A stretch of DNA of 31,467 nt from JAJFTV01 sp964426355. Lineage in GTDB: Bacteria > Chloroflexota > Anaerolineae > Anaerolineales > Anaerolineaceae. This document shows, piece by piece, positions 16,569 through 24,346 of the stretch. The notes below the pieces were generated by a model. The model worked only from the letters and a program-made list of their open reading frames with translations, was not told the DNA's origin and made no database searches. The translations under genes were made by a program, and so were the position numbers. Positions within the stretch are counted from its first letter, which is position 1, and every line of letters starts with the position of its first letter. Where the stretch lies: contig CAYRRA010000026.1 of assembly GCA_964426355.1 (NCBI GenBank), forward strand, positions 1-31,467, read 5' to 3'.

Positions 16569-17888
16569 CTATGCTGGACTTCTCGTACTTTGCAGCATTT
16601 TCTCCAGCGCGATAACCTCAGAGCCATCATCATAGGTAAGTAGTTCACCGTAACGACCCCATTGAATGAGTATTTGGATTTGGCTTTCTGCTGTCTCTGG
16701 GGGAAACTCCAGGCTTAAAGCAGTTTGAATCAGATTGACCTTCAATTGTTGTTTTTCTGAATTCGCCAACAATCTTAACAACCAGTTCATCAAGGGCAAT
16801 CGACGCGCTCGAGACGCAAAGATTTCCTTTCGCCCCAATATACTGGCTTCAGCAAAAGCTTGCCCAAGAGGCGTCAATTCAAGATCGCCTTTTGCAATCG
16901 AAGCAAAACCGAGTAGTTCAGCCGTTTCTGTAAGCTGTAGCAAGTGCTCCGAATCAATTCCCAGTTCATCCTCAAGAAGGTAAATATCATGTTTAACTTG
17001 ATTGCTTTCTGATAGATGTTCCAATAAACCAGCCAGATCGCTGATTGCCGCTTCCGGCAGTTGACGTGTTATTCCTGCCTCTCCTGGAGCGGTACCAAAC
17101 TCCTCTTTTTCTGAACGTGTTTGCCCTGCTAAAATTGCATAGACTTGATCAACATGGGCTTGAAATTCATCGGATTTGCGCTGGCGCGGATGTGGCAGGT
17201 TGATGATATGCTCGGCAATGATACGCCCCGGTTCTTTATCCATTACGATGATCCGGTCGGCTAGAAAAACCGCTTCTTCAATGTTGTGGCTCACCATTAA
17301 AATCGCTTTAGTGGGAATTTTTCCCTCCGTCCATAATTCCAGCAATTCGCCTCTCAGCGATTCCGCACTGAGTACGTCCAGCGCAGAGAAAGGCTCATCG
17401 AGACAGAGCAGTTCAGGCTCCACTGCCATCGCACGAGCAAACCCCACTTTCTGTCGCATCCCCCCAGATAATTCACGTGGGTACGCTGTCTCAAATCCAT
17501 CCAAACCAACCCTATCCAGCAATTCTTCAGCCCGTTGGGTGCGTTGTGGTTCATCCACACCTTTCACCTTCAAAGCCAAAAGTACATTATCAATTACGGT
17601 GAGCCAGGGAAATAGCGCAAATGTTTGAAAAACAATTGATGCGTGTGGGTTTACCCCTGATAAGGGTTTATTCCGATACAAGACATTTCCTTGCGAAGCA
17701 GGTTGTAAACCGGCAATGATACGCAGCAATGTGCTTTTTCCGCAGCCGGATGGACCCAGCAGGGCGACAAATTCCCCCATCGACAAACACATATTTACAT
17801 TTTCCACAGCGGTAAATCTGCGTGATGCAGAGCCATATACCTGGTATATATTGTCCAATTGCAACAAGGTTTCATTATTCATCTTCAT
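16569..17888 (-). CDS. Anion-type ABC transporter ATPase with C-terminal AAA-associated domain
   Basis: This 439-residue protein has two parts. Residues 1-260 form a nitrate/sulfonate/taurine-type ATPase with Walker A GPSGCGKST (45-53), Q-loop FQTFALFPWLTV, signature LSGGMRQ (140-146), Walker B LLCLDE (160-165) and switch H201. Residues about 285-430 form an extra domain (AISDLAGLLEHL; EDELGIDSEHLLQLTETAELLGF; ELTPLGQAF) matching the AAA-associated C-terminal domain (PF09821 type), likely regulatory. The start overlaps the permease stop (TAATG), so the two are co-translated. There is no periplasmic binding protein gene beside them. The substrate is unknown; the anion label comes only from the family. 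Confidence 0.9.
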   Translation of the reverse strand: MKMNNETLLQLDNIYQVYGSASRRFTAVENVNMCLSMGEFVALLGPSGCGKSTLLRIIAGLQPASQGNVLYRNKPLSGVNPHASIVFQTFALFPWLTVIDNVLLALKVKGVDEPQRTQRAEELLDRVGLDGFETAYPRELSGGMRQKVGFARAMAVEPELLCLDEPFSALDVLSAESLRGELLELWTEGKIPTKAILMVSHNIEEAVFLADRIIVMDKEPGRIIAEHIINLPHPRQRKSDEFQAHVDQVYAILAGQTRSEKEEFGTAPGEAGITRQLPEAAISDLAGLLEHLSESNQVKHDIYLLEDELGIDSEHLLQLTETAELLGFASIAKGDLELTPLGQAFAEASILGRKEIFASRARRLPLMNWLLRLLANSEKQQLKVNLIQTALSLEFPPETAESQIQILIQWGRYGELLTYDDGSEVIALEKMLQSTRSPA

Positions 17889-19609
17889 TACTCCATGCGG
17901 TATTTTTCTTCAGCCAGCACGTAAAGCCGTCGCCATAACAGTCGGTTGATCAGAATCACGGCGAAAACCATTGCCAGGGTAGCTGCCAATAAGAGCGGAT
18001 AATCGCCTGCTGCTGTGGCTTTCGCAATTAGAGAGCCAATGCCAGGTACAGAAAGCACCTCGCCTCCAAAGTGTTGATATTCGGCAACAATACTGGCGTT
18101 CCATGCACCGCCACTGGCAGTGATAGCACCGGTTACCAGATACGGGAAGATAGCAGGGAGAATTAACGTACGCCAACGTTGCCATCTGGAAAGGTTCATT
18201 AGTTTTGCTGTATATTTCAAGTCTTGAGGTATTGCGCTTGCGCCAGCGATGACATTAAAGAGTAAATACCATTGAGTACCCATTAACATCAGTAAAACAG
18301 CAGCCAGATTTAAGCCACCTGGCAGATTAATGACCAATAATAAAACAACCGGAAAGAGAGCAGTTGCAGGCACTGAGGCGGTAATTTGCACAACAGGTTG
18401 TAAAAAGGCAGCAAGGCGTTGATTGGTACCAATGCTAACCCCCAAGGGAATCGTCCAGGCAAGCGCGATTAAAAGTGCAATGCTGACCCTTAAAACGGTT
18501 GCAAGAACCCCGCCTCCTATTTGAATCCACTGATTTACCGGGACGGAGACCAACATTACCCCTGCACGAAAAACGAGGTAAAGAATTGCCACGGAGAATA
18601 CACCGACTATTAATAGAGTTATCTGATTGGAAAATTTCTGGTTTTTTGCCCCGGTTGTCATCGGAAAGTGCTTCAAGCTATAGCGATCAAATTTTTCGTT
18701 GAGTGGTTGTGCAACTTTTTTGGAAATCCAATTGACAATTCGAGTATTTCCAATCAGGTTAAAAAACCATGAGGTAGGCGGATTATCGTTTTCGATCATT
18801 TCGACTTTGAAGCGGTCTGACCATGCCAGTAGCGGACGCCAGATCAGTTGATCCAAAGTTACCACGGTCAAGATGAGGGTGATAATCCCCCAGGCAATTG
18901 CATTGTAATTGCTTTGGTTAGCCGCCTCTTGTAAAAATGCTCCAAGCCCCGGCAGCCGAAAGTCGCGTGAACCCACTGTGAATATTTCAGCAGCCATCAG
19001 GAAAAACCAACCACCTGCCCAAGACATCATGCTGTTCCAAATCAGACTGATCATTCCGAAAGGCAGTTCTAGTTTTTTAAATTTCATCCACGAATTTAGA
19101 CGAAAGATAGAACTGGCTTCTCTTAATTCTTTGGGGATTGTGGTTAGTGATTGATACCAGGCAAAGGTCAGGTTCCATACTTGGCTGGTAAAAATAAGCA
19201 CAATGGAGGCAATCTCTGCTGCGATTCCCTCTGGCAGGATAGCACTTAAGCTAAGTAAGACAACGGGTAAAAACGATAAAATCGGAACGCTTTGAAGGAC
19301 ATCCAATAATGGCATTAATATTTTTTCTGCGCGTTGATGATAAGCAGCAGTTTTGCCATAAAACAGGGTAAAAATAATGGAGAGTATATATGCAGCCGTC
19401 ATCCTTCCGACGGAAAGGGCTGTATAAAATGGCAATCTGGAAGGGTCGAGAGAGATATCAGGACCTGAAATGGTTGAGGGGGCATTAAATGCCAGATGGA
19501 TACCAAAATATAACAGAGCAGCTACAAAGATAACAGCAAACAGGTCTCCCCAGGAGAAGGGTCGGTTATTACTTAACGATGTGTGGAAAATATGATCATT
19601 CTTCGCCAT
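17888..19609 (-). CDS. Duplicated-permease ABC transporter subunit (COG4986-like)
   Basis: A single 573-residue chain contains two BPD_transp_1 permease domains, about residues 60-250 and 370-560, each with its own ATPase-contact EAA loop: PKELREASSIFRLNSWMKFK and PQDLKYTAKLMNLSRWQRWR. A soluble linker (about 265-330) joins them. This matches the duplicated permease component of anion ABC systems. One chain therefore replaces the usual permease dimer, working with the ATPase encoded next. GGAGGTG lies seven bases before the ATG at 19609. A 150-nt leader with a 28-codon ORF and an imperfect hairpin lies between the promoter and this gene. Confidence 0.9.
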   Translation of the reverse strand: MAKNDHIFHTSLSNNRPFSWGDLFAVIFVAALLYFGIHLAFNAPSTISGPDISLDPSRLPFYTALSVGRMTAAYILSIIFTLFYGKTAAYHQRAEKILMPLLDVLQSVPILSFLPVVLLSLSAILPEGIAAEIASIVLIFTSQVWNLTFAWYQSLTTIPKELREASSIFRLNSWMKFKKLELPFGMISLIWNSMMSWAGGWFFLMAAEIFTVGSRDFRLPGLGAFLQEAANQSNYNAIAWGIITLILTVVTLDQLIWRPLLAWSDRFKVEMIENDNPPTSWFFNLIGNTRIVNWISKKVAQPLNEKFDRYSLKHFPMTTGAKNQKFSNQITLLIVGVFSVAILYLVFRAGVMLVSVPVNQWIQIGGGVLATVLRVSIALLIALAWTIPLGVSIGTNQRLAAFLQPVVQITASVPATALFPVVLLLVINLPGGLNLAAVLLMLMGTQWYLLFNVIAGASAIPQDLKYTAKLMNLSRWQRWRTLILPAIFPYLVTGAITASGGAWNASIVAEYQHFGGEVLSVPGIGSLIAKATAAGDYPLLLAATLAMVFAVILINRLLWRRLYVLAEEKYRME

Positions 19610-19672
19610 GAGCCTGCACCTCCAAAGTCGTTTGTTTTCTGGAAATGCAGCAAGGCGTTGTGCAAATCCAGA

Positions 19673-19759
19673 TCAGCCGAACCGTTTTCGCAACCAATAA
19701 TCGTCTGATGGTTCAGGCGTGGATTGGCTTTCTGTATTTGTTAAACAAGAAATGTTCAT
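19673..19759 (-). CDS. Leaderless 28-codon ORF upstream of the anion ABC operon
   Basis: An ATG at 19759 lies seven bases after a perfect TATAAT, so translation would begin at the mRNA 5' end. The peptide begins MNISCLTNTES and ends DDYWLRKRFG. It is not a family I recognise. The stop codon is 63 nt before the permease ATG, followed by an imperfect hairpin (CTGGA...TCCAG, with inner TGCA/TGCA). It could be a regulatory leader peptide or a small protein; evidence is position and promoter fit only. Confidence 0.4.
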   Translation of the reverse strand: MNISCLTNTESQSTPEPSDDYWLRKRFG

Positions 19760-19766
19760 AGAGAGC

Positions 19767-19795
19767 ATTATAATCCCGTTAATATTCACTAACAA
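19767..19795 (-). promoter_or_regulatory. Promoter of the anion ABC operon
   Basis: Minus strand: TTGTTA (19795 to 19790), a 17-bp spacer and perfect TATAAT (19772 to 19767). It drives the 28-codon ORF and, about 150 nt further, the permease-ATPase pair. Confidence 0.65.
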
Positions 19796-19832
19796 TAGGT
19801 AAAATAGTGCTTTAAATAAAAAGGGCGCAGGG

Positions 19833-19863
19833 GATGTCAATTGAGAGTGACTCAATTGACATC
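19833..19863. repeat. 13-bp perfect inverted repeat after metG
   Basis: GATGTCAATTGAG, AGTGA, CTCAATTGACATC. The repeat follows the metG stop by 31 nt on the minus strand. A TTTTTATTT tract comes only 11 nt beyond the stem, so it is an imperfect terminator candidate; equally it could be a protein-binding site upstream of the anion transporter promoter. Confidence 0.6.
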
Positions 19864-19894
19864 GCCGAAAAGCAATCATGCCCCTCAAACTGAC

Positions 19895-21415
19895 CTAGGC
19901 AATTGTCGGGAACAACGGTTCGCCCATTGTCACAGTCGTTCCTGGCAGCAGTCTACCCCATGTAAATTCTTCAGCGCCTGTGCTGCCTTGATTGCCCAAC
20001 CGCTGCAAGACCTCATTTGCTTTATGCGGCATCACGGGTGTTAACAGCAACGCGCACAATCGGAGAGCCTCGGTAGCGGTATAAAGCACCGTACCCACCT
20101 GCGCGGTTTGTTGCTGTTTCGCCAGCTTCCAGGGCGCGCTCTGCTCCAGGTAGCGGTTGATCTCGCGCACCGTTTCCATGATCGATTCCAGCGCCTCGTT
20201 CAGCGCCAACGCTTTGACCTGTGCAAAAACCTGCCCGGGCAGCGACTGGCAGCGTGTACACAAATTTTCTTCGATTTCCCCGGCTTGACCGGGCTGCGGG
20301 ATGCGCCCATCGCAGTACCGCTGGATCATATGGGTCAGGCGGTGGAGCAGGTTGCCCAGATCGTTGGCGAGATCGCCCTGGTAGCGCTGCGCCAGGCGTT
20401 CTTCGTCAAAATCGGCGTCGCGCCCCAACGTCATATCGCGGATGAGAAAATAGCGGAAGGCATCTACACCATACACCTGTGCCAGGTCGAGCGGTTTGAC
20501 CACATTTCCCAGTGACTTTGACATCTTTTCCCCGTGCGAAATCCACCAACCGTGGGCAAAAATCATCTTTGGCTGCGGCAGACCGGCAGCTTGCAGCATG
20601 GTTGACCAGTACACGCTGTGCGTGGTAAGGATGTCTTTGCCAATCAGATGCAGTGTATGAGACCAAAGCCGGTTGAAACGTTCTTCATCGGTCAGGTAGC
20701 CGGCTGCGGTGATGTAATTGATTAACGCATCGAACCATACGTAGGTCACGAAGTCGGGGTCGAAGGGAAGCGGGATACCCCAACTGAGGCGGCTGACCGG
20801 GCGCGAGATACACAGGTCGCCGAGCGGTTGGCGTAGAAAGCCCAGCACCTCATTGCGGCGGTAATCCGGTTGGATGAAATCCGGGTGTGCCTTGATGTAG
20901 TCAATCAGCCAGTCCTGGTATTTGCTCATCCTGAAGAAATAATTCGGTTCGAGGATGCGCTGCACTCCCCTGCCGCAGCTTGGGCATTTGCCTTCGATCA
21001 GGTCTTTTTCGGTCCAGTAGCGTTCTTCTGGGGTGCAGTACCAGCCTTCATATTGGTTTTTATAGATATCTTCTTTTTTCCAGAGTTTTTGGAGTATATA
21101 ATTGACTATGCGAATATGCCTGGATTCCGTAGTGCGGATAAAGTCATCATTCGATATCTCCAGGTTCTTCCAGGTGTTTTGAAAACGCAAGACCATCTCA
21201 TCGGCGTGAGTCAACGGGTCAATACCGCGCCGAGCAGCGGCTTCCTGTACTTTCTGACCATGTTCATCGGTGCCGGTCAGAAAAAAAGTCTCTTGCCCGC
21301 GCAGGCGTGCAAAGCGCGTCAGTACATCCGCCAGGATTGTGGTATAAGCGTGCCCGATGTGCGGCTCATCGTTGACGTAATAAATCGGCGTGGTAACATA
21401 AAAAGGTTCTTTCAT
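19895..21415 (-). CDS. metG: Methionyl-tRNA synthetase
   Basis: MetRS charges initiator and elongator tRNA-Met. The 506-residue protein shows the class I HIGH motif HIGH (19-22) within YYVNDEPHIGHAYTT, the catalytic TGTDEHG block, KMSKS (297-301) and the downstream FRYFLIRDM. The zinc knuckle region keeps C127, C144 and C147 (YCTPEE and CPSCG), so it is the one-knuckle type with one ligand replaced. It lacks the C-terminal tRNA-binding extension found in longer MetRSs. The ATG at 21415 is preceded by AAGGAGG at good spacing; an upstream in-frame ATG at 21439 is less likely. A transcription attenuator appears to sit in the leader. Confidence 0.97.
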   Translation of the reverse strand: MKEPFYVTTPIYYVNDEPHIGHAYTTILADVLTRFARLRGQETFFLTGTDEHGQKVQEAAARRGIDPLTHADEMVLRFQNTWKNLEISNDDFIRTTESRHIRIVNYILQKLWKKEDIYKNQYEGWYCTPEERYWTEKDLIEGKCPSCGRGVQRILEPNYFFRMSKYQDWLIDYIKAHPDFIQPDYRRNEVLGFLRQPLGDLCISRPVSRLSWGIPLPFDPDFVTYVWFDALINYITAAGYLTDEERFNRLWSHTLHLIGKDILTTHSVYWSTMLQAAGLPQPKMIFAHGWWISHGEKMSKSLGNVVKPLDLAQVYGVDAFRYFLIRDMTLGRDADFDEERLAQRYQGDLANDLGNLLHRLTHMIQRYCDGRIPQPGQAGEIEENLCTRCQSLPGQVFAQVKALALNEALESIMETVREINRYLEQSAPWKLAKQQQTAQVGTVLYTATEALRLCALLLTPVMPHKANEVLQRLGNQGSTGAEEFTWGRLLPGTTVTMGEPLFPTIA

Positions 21416-21451
21416 TTTTTCCTCCTTAGAGAATTTCATGTTTTTAACAAA

Positions 21452-21476
21452 AAAGCCTTCCCAATGGGAAGGCTTT
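21452..21476 (-). terminator. Intrinsic terminator inside the metG leader (attenuator)
   Basis: AAAGCCTTCCC, ATT, GGGAAGGCTTT, followed on the minus strand by more T residues (six in a row). The 11-bp stem and T-run point toward metG and lie 37 nt before its ATG, so this terminator must be bypassed for metG expression. The plus-strand direction lacks a T-run. Confidence 0.88.
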
Positions 21477-21510
21477 AATCTCCATACACAAACAGATAAA
21501 ACTGGCTAAA

Positions 21511-21597
21511 CTACTCCCTTCCCAAACACAAACAGCCGGGCAAAGACCCGGCAGCCGGCATCAACATGGTGTTAAGGGGAAAGGATATACACTTCAT
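21511..21597 (-). CDS. Leaderless leader-peptide ORF of metG, 28 codons
   Basis: The ATG at 21597 is six bases after a perfect TATAAT. The peptide begins MKCISFPLNTMLM, with Met at positions 1, 11 and 13, and stops at a TAG at 21513. Codons 25-27 contain TGGGAAGG (21524 to 21517), identical to the 3' arm of the downstream terminator and so able to pair with its 5' arm as an antiterminator. Codons 5-8 contain CCTTTCCCC (21584 to 21576), which can pair with the same TGGGAAGG through GGGAA and GG. A GCCGGG/CCCGGC hairpin lies in codons 16-21. This is the arrangement of a classical leader-peptide attenuator. There are also five Leu and three Cys codons, so the sensed amino acid is not proven to be Met. 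Confidence 0.6.
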   Translation of the reverse strand: MKCISFPLNTMLMPAAGSLPGCLCLGRE

Positions 21598-21603
21598 ACA
21601 CCT

Positions 21604-21633
21604 ATTATAAACCGTTTGTTGAAAAAATGACAA
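21604..21633 (-). promoter_or_regulatory. metG promoter
   Basis: Minus strand: TTGTCA (21633 to 21628), an 18-bp spacer and TATAAT (21609 to 21604). The predicted start coincides with the leader ORF ATG at 21597. Confidence 0.7.
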
Positions 21634-21699
21634 TCGCGTCAAAGCAAGAAGTCTTCACACGCATTGCCGCTGTGTTAAAAAACAAAAAGTTGCTTTTGG

Positions 21700-21748
21700 T
21701 TGACATGAGCATTTTTTTGTTGTAAACTTTTTATCGTTAACCGATAAA
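21700..21748 (+). promoter_or_regulatory. Promoter and operator of the second GntR gene
   Basis: TTGACA (21700-21705), a 17-bp spacer and TAAACT (21723-21728). Immediately after lies TTTATCG, TTAAC, CGATAAA (21730-21748), a perfect 7-base-arm inverted repeat covering the start point. This is a textbook repressor position and probably mediates autoregulation of the GntR gene and control of the opp2 genes behind it. Confidence 0.75.
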
Positions 21749-21797
21749 CGAATAGAGGTTATAAAAACACCTCGCCTATTCCCCAAATCAGAGGGTC

Positions 21798-22481
21798 ATG
21801 TTTGATAAAAAGCATATTGAACGAATAAGGGATCCGCAGAGTCTACCGGAATATGTCTATGAAGCGCTCAAAGAAGCAATTATCAGCGGACGCATTCCCG
21901 CCGGTACCCGTCTCAAACAACTGGAGATTGCTGAACAGCTCAACGTCAGTCAGCAAACGGTGCGCGAGGCATTAACCAGTCTGGTTGCCAGCGGCTTGGT
22001 GGAACAAACCCCCCACCGCGGTTTTGAGGTTACCCGCATTCCTTTGACCGAGCAAAAGGAAATTTATAAACTGCGCACACTGCTGGAGACTTTTGCCTAC
22101 CAGGAATCGCTTGATCGGCTCTCCTCTGAAGACCTGGCACAGATGCGGGCACTGCTGCCATACACAGCTTCAAAGGATGGCTCGATCCCGGTGAGCCAGG
22201 TCAGGGAGAATAACCGGGCATTTCACATGATCCCGGTCAGGGCAACACGGAATCGCCACCTGATCCGCATGATGGAGCAGCTTTGGGATATCACCTGGAC
22301 CTATTTTTACACCGAAGATGAAGAAAACCGGCGCGAACTGGCATCTAGAGAAATCGAAGAGCACTTGCAAATCCTGACCGCCCTGGAAACAAAAGACCTG
22401 GAAACGGCACATCGGGTAATGATACAGCATATCCAGAATTCTCTGGACGAATTGAAATGTCATATGAGAGATGAAGAATGA
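21798..22481 (+). CDS. GntR-family transcriptional regulator, FCD type
   Basis: This 227-residue protein has an N-terminal winged HTH (about 15-80: EYVYEALKEAIISGRIPAGTRL, LEIAEQLNVSQQTVREAL, GLVEQTPHRGFEVTRI). An FCD-like helical domain follows (about 90-215). The usual metal-site pattern is weak: an NNRAFHMIPVRATRNRHL segment keeps one His of the D-x3-H motif. It is a different subgroup from the regulator at 12784. Its stop overlaps a 30-codon ORF that leads into oppA2, so it is probably the first gene of the opp2 operon, read from the promoter at 21700. Confidence 0.93.
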   Translation: MFDKKHIERIRDPQSLPEYVYEALKEAIISGRIPAGTRLKQLEIAEQLNVSQQTVREALTSLVASGLVEQTPHRGFEVTRIPLTEQKEIYKLRTLLETFAYQESLDRLSSEDLAQMRALLPYTASKDGSIPVSQVRENNRAFHMIPVRATRNRHLIRMMEQLWDITWTYFYTEDEENRRELASREIEEHLQILTALETKDLETAHRVMIQHIQNSLDELKCHMRDEE

Positions 22482-22570
22482 CTGCAAAGAAAGGAGGCGC
22501 ATCGAAGTCGTTTTATCGTATCTGGACTTTCGTTGGAACACACATTTTACGTAAAGGAGAAAGAAAATGA
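22478..22570 (+). CDS. 30-codon ORF linking gntR and oppA2
   Basis: An open frame begins in the ATGA overlapping the gntR stop and ends in the ATGA at the oppA2 start, so it fills the gap with translational-coupling overlaps on both sides. The peptide is basic (starts MTAKKGGASKS, ends ILRKGERK) and resembles nothing I know. It may be a coupling device or chance. Confidence 0.3.
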   Translation: MTAKKGGASKSFYRIWTFVGTHILRKGERK

Positions 22571-24252
22571 GAAATCGCATTGGCAAAATTATGTTTATAG
22601 CGGCGCTCATGGTTATGGTTCTCTCCCTCCTGGCAGCCTGCGGCACTCAACCGGCAGAAACGGTTGAAAAAGCACCCGCCGAGGAAGCACCGGCTGCCGA
22701 AGAAGCGCCTGCAGAAGAGCGAGAACCCCTCGAACTGGTTTATGGCAGCTTGAGCATCATGTCAACACTGAACCCTGCTATTGGCTGGACCGATTACTAC
22801 GTGCGTGGTTTTACACTCGAACATTTGATTGAAGATTCATTGTTGGGTGGTTTAAAACCTGCCCTGGCAACCGAGTGGAGCGTGGACGAAAGCGGCACGG
22901 TATGGACCTTCAAAATCCGCGAAGGCGTGAAGTACCATGACGGTACCGACTGCACCGCCAACGAAATCGCCTGGAGTTTCAACTTCACCATCGATAATGA
23001 ACTGCCAACTATGCAGGGCTACATTGATGGCATTACCAAAGTAGAAGCCCTGGATGATTACACCCTGCAAATCACCACCGACGTCCCCATCGGTCCATTT
23101 GAATCTCGCATGGCTGACCTGGGCATGTTCATCCTTGCCCCGAGTGTGTGGGAAGGCATGACTGCCGATGAAGTCCTGGAATACCAGGGTATAGATGCAG
23201 CCATGGGCACCGGACCGTACCAGATTGTCGAATACGTGCCCAATGAATACATCATTATGGAAGCCTTTGAAGACCACTGGGCTGGCAAACCCGCTATCGA
23301 CCGCATCGTCATGCGCGAACTGGCAAATGAAGATGCCCTCTACGAAGCCTTGCGCAACGGCGAAGTGGACTTTGGCTTCATCAACCCGCAGGCGGTTAAT
23401 CTGCTTTCCGCCAAACCCCACCTTGAGGTTCTCACCGGACCTGCCTGGGGCATCACCGAGATGATTGTCAACTCATTTGCGGAAGGCACCCAGCCGGATA
23501 GCCTGAATGACCCCATCGTTCGCCGGGCAATTGCCCATGCAGTCGACAAGCAGCAGATGGTGGATGTAATCACCCTGGGTACCGCAATCCCCGGCTGGTC
23601 GATCCTCACCCTCGATCACGGCGACTGGTACAACACCGAGGTACAGGATATCCCCTATGACGTAGAGGAAGCTAATCGCATCCTCGACGAAGCAGGTTAT
23701 GTCGATACCGACGGTGACGGCATTCGCAACTGGTCAGACGGCTCCAATATGTCCTATCGCCTCTACTCCGGCGATGACATGTCCGCCGGACCCAGGGTTT
23801 TGGAAATGTTTGGCGGATGGCTCGAAGAAATCGGCATTGCTACAGACCAGCAGGTGCTGCCTTTAGAGACAGTCATTTCTCTCTTCCCGGCTTATGACTT
23901 CGACTTCCTCTTCTGGGGTTGGGGTTGGGGCGGCGGCGACCCGGACTTCCCGTTGAGTTGCTTCACCTGCAATCAGACCGGTGAAGGCGGCTGGAATGAT
24001 GCCGGCTACTGCAACCCAGAATTCGACGCCCTCTATGTGGCTCAGGCGCGCGAAACCGACCACGAAAGGCGCAAGGAGATCGTTTGGGAGGCGCAAGAAG
24101 TATTCTTCAACGACCTGCCGTACATCGTCTTCCATTACGATGTCAACATGATGGCACTCAACACCGAAAAATTCGGTTTCTTGTTGCCGTTGTTTGAAGA
24201 AACGGGTCATCCTCTGATCCATGCAGTCCTTATCGAGGCGGAACGCCCGTAA
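22567..24252 (+). CDS. Peptide ABC transporter substrate-binding lipoprotein (SBP_bac_5)
   Basis: This 561-residue secreted lipoprotein has a signal segment with lipobox LLAAC (Cys25). An Ala/Glu/Pro-rich linker (EEAPAAEEAPAEE) follows, then a family-5 binding domain. Shared blocks with the opp1 paralogue include SFAEGTQPDSLNDPIVRRAI, GYVDTDGDGIRN (a DxDxDG Ca2+-loop-like motif) and FTCNQTGEGGWNDAGYCNPEFDALY, so the two proteins are paralogues that have diverged in the ligand-contacting middle. AAAGGAG lies seven bases before the ATG. The operon ends in an AcnX enzyme, so the ligand may be a substrate precursor for it; that is inference. Confidence 0.95.
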   Translation: MRNRIGKIMFIAALMVMVLSLLAACGTQPAETVEKAPAEEAPAAEEAPAEEREPLELVYGSLSIMSTLNPAIGWTDYYVRGFTLEHLIEDSLLGGLKPALATEWSVDESGTVWTFKIREGVKYHDGTDCTANEIAWSFNFTIDNELPTMQGYIDGITKVEALDDYTLQITTDVPIGPFESRMADLGMFILAPSVWEGMTADEVLEYQGIDAAMGTGPYQIVEYVPNEYIIMEAFEDHWAGKPAIDRIVMRELANEDALYEALRNGEVDFGFINPQAVNLLSAKPHLEVLTGPAWGITEMIVNSFAEGTQPDSLNDPIVRRAIAHAVDKQQMVDVITLGTAIPGWSILTLDHGDWYNTEVQDIPYDVEEANRILDEAGYVDTDGDGIRNWSDGSNMSYRLYSGDDMSAGPRVLEMFGGWLEEIGIATDQQVLPLETVISLFPAYDFDFLFWGWGWGGGDPDFPLSCFTCNQTGEGGWNDAGYCNPEFDALYVAQARETDHERRKEIVWEAQEVFFNDLPYIVFHYDVNMMALNTEKFGFLLPLFEETGHPLIHAVLIEAERP

Positions 24253-24273
24253 ATCAATAAAGATTTGAAACTG

Positions 24274-24310
24274 TTCCCGGTAAATGGCGAAAAATGCTGT
24301 TTACCGGGAA
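24274..24310 (+). other. Intercistronic RNA hairpin between oppA2 and oppB2
   Basis: TTCCCGGTAAA and TTTACCGGGAA form a perfect 11-bp stem with a 15-nt loop, 21 nt after the oppA2 stop and with no T-run. This is the same position and loop length as the hairpin in the opp1 operon, with unrelated sequence. It covers the ATG at 24284, which argues that the true oppB2 start is the GTG at 24347. Confidence 0.8.
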
Positions 24311-24346
24311 TTTCCCATATCTGTAATCCTTCGTAAGGAGCTGTTT

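Noticed and set aside
21416..21600. T-box or SAM riboswitch upstream of metG
   Set aside because: The conserved T-box TGG...ACCGCG-like segment and SAM-I core sequences are not visible; the leader-peptide layout explains the structures better.
24284..24346. ATG at 24284 as the oppB2 start
   Set aside because: It lies inside a perfect hairpin, adds residues not typical of OppB, and has no ribosome site; the GTG at 24347 has AAGGAG six bases upstream.
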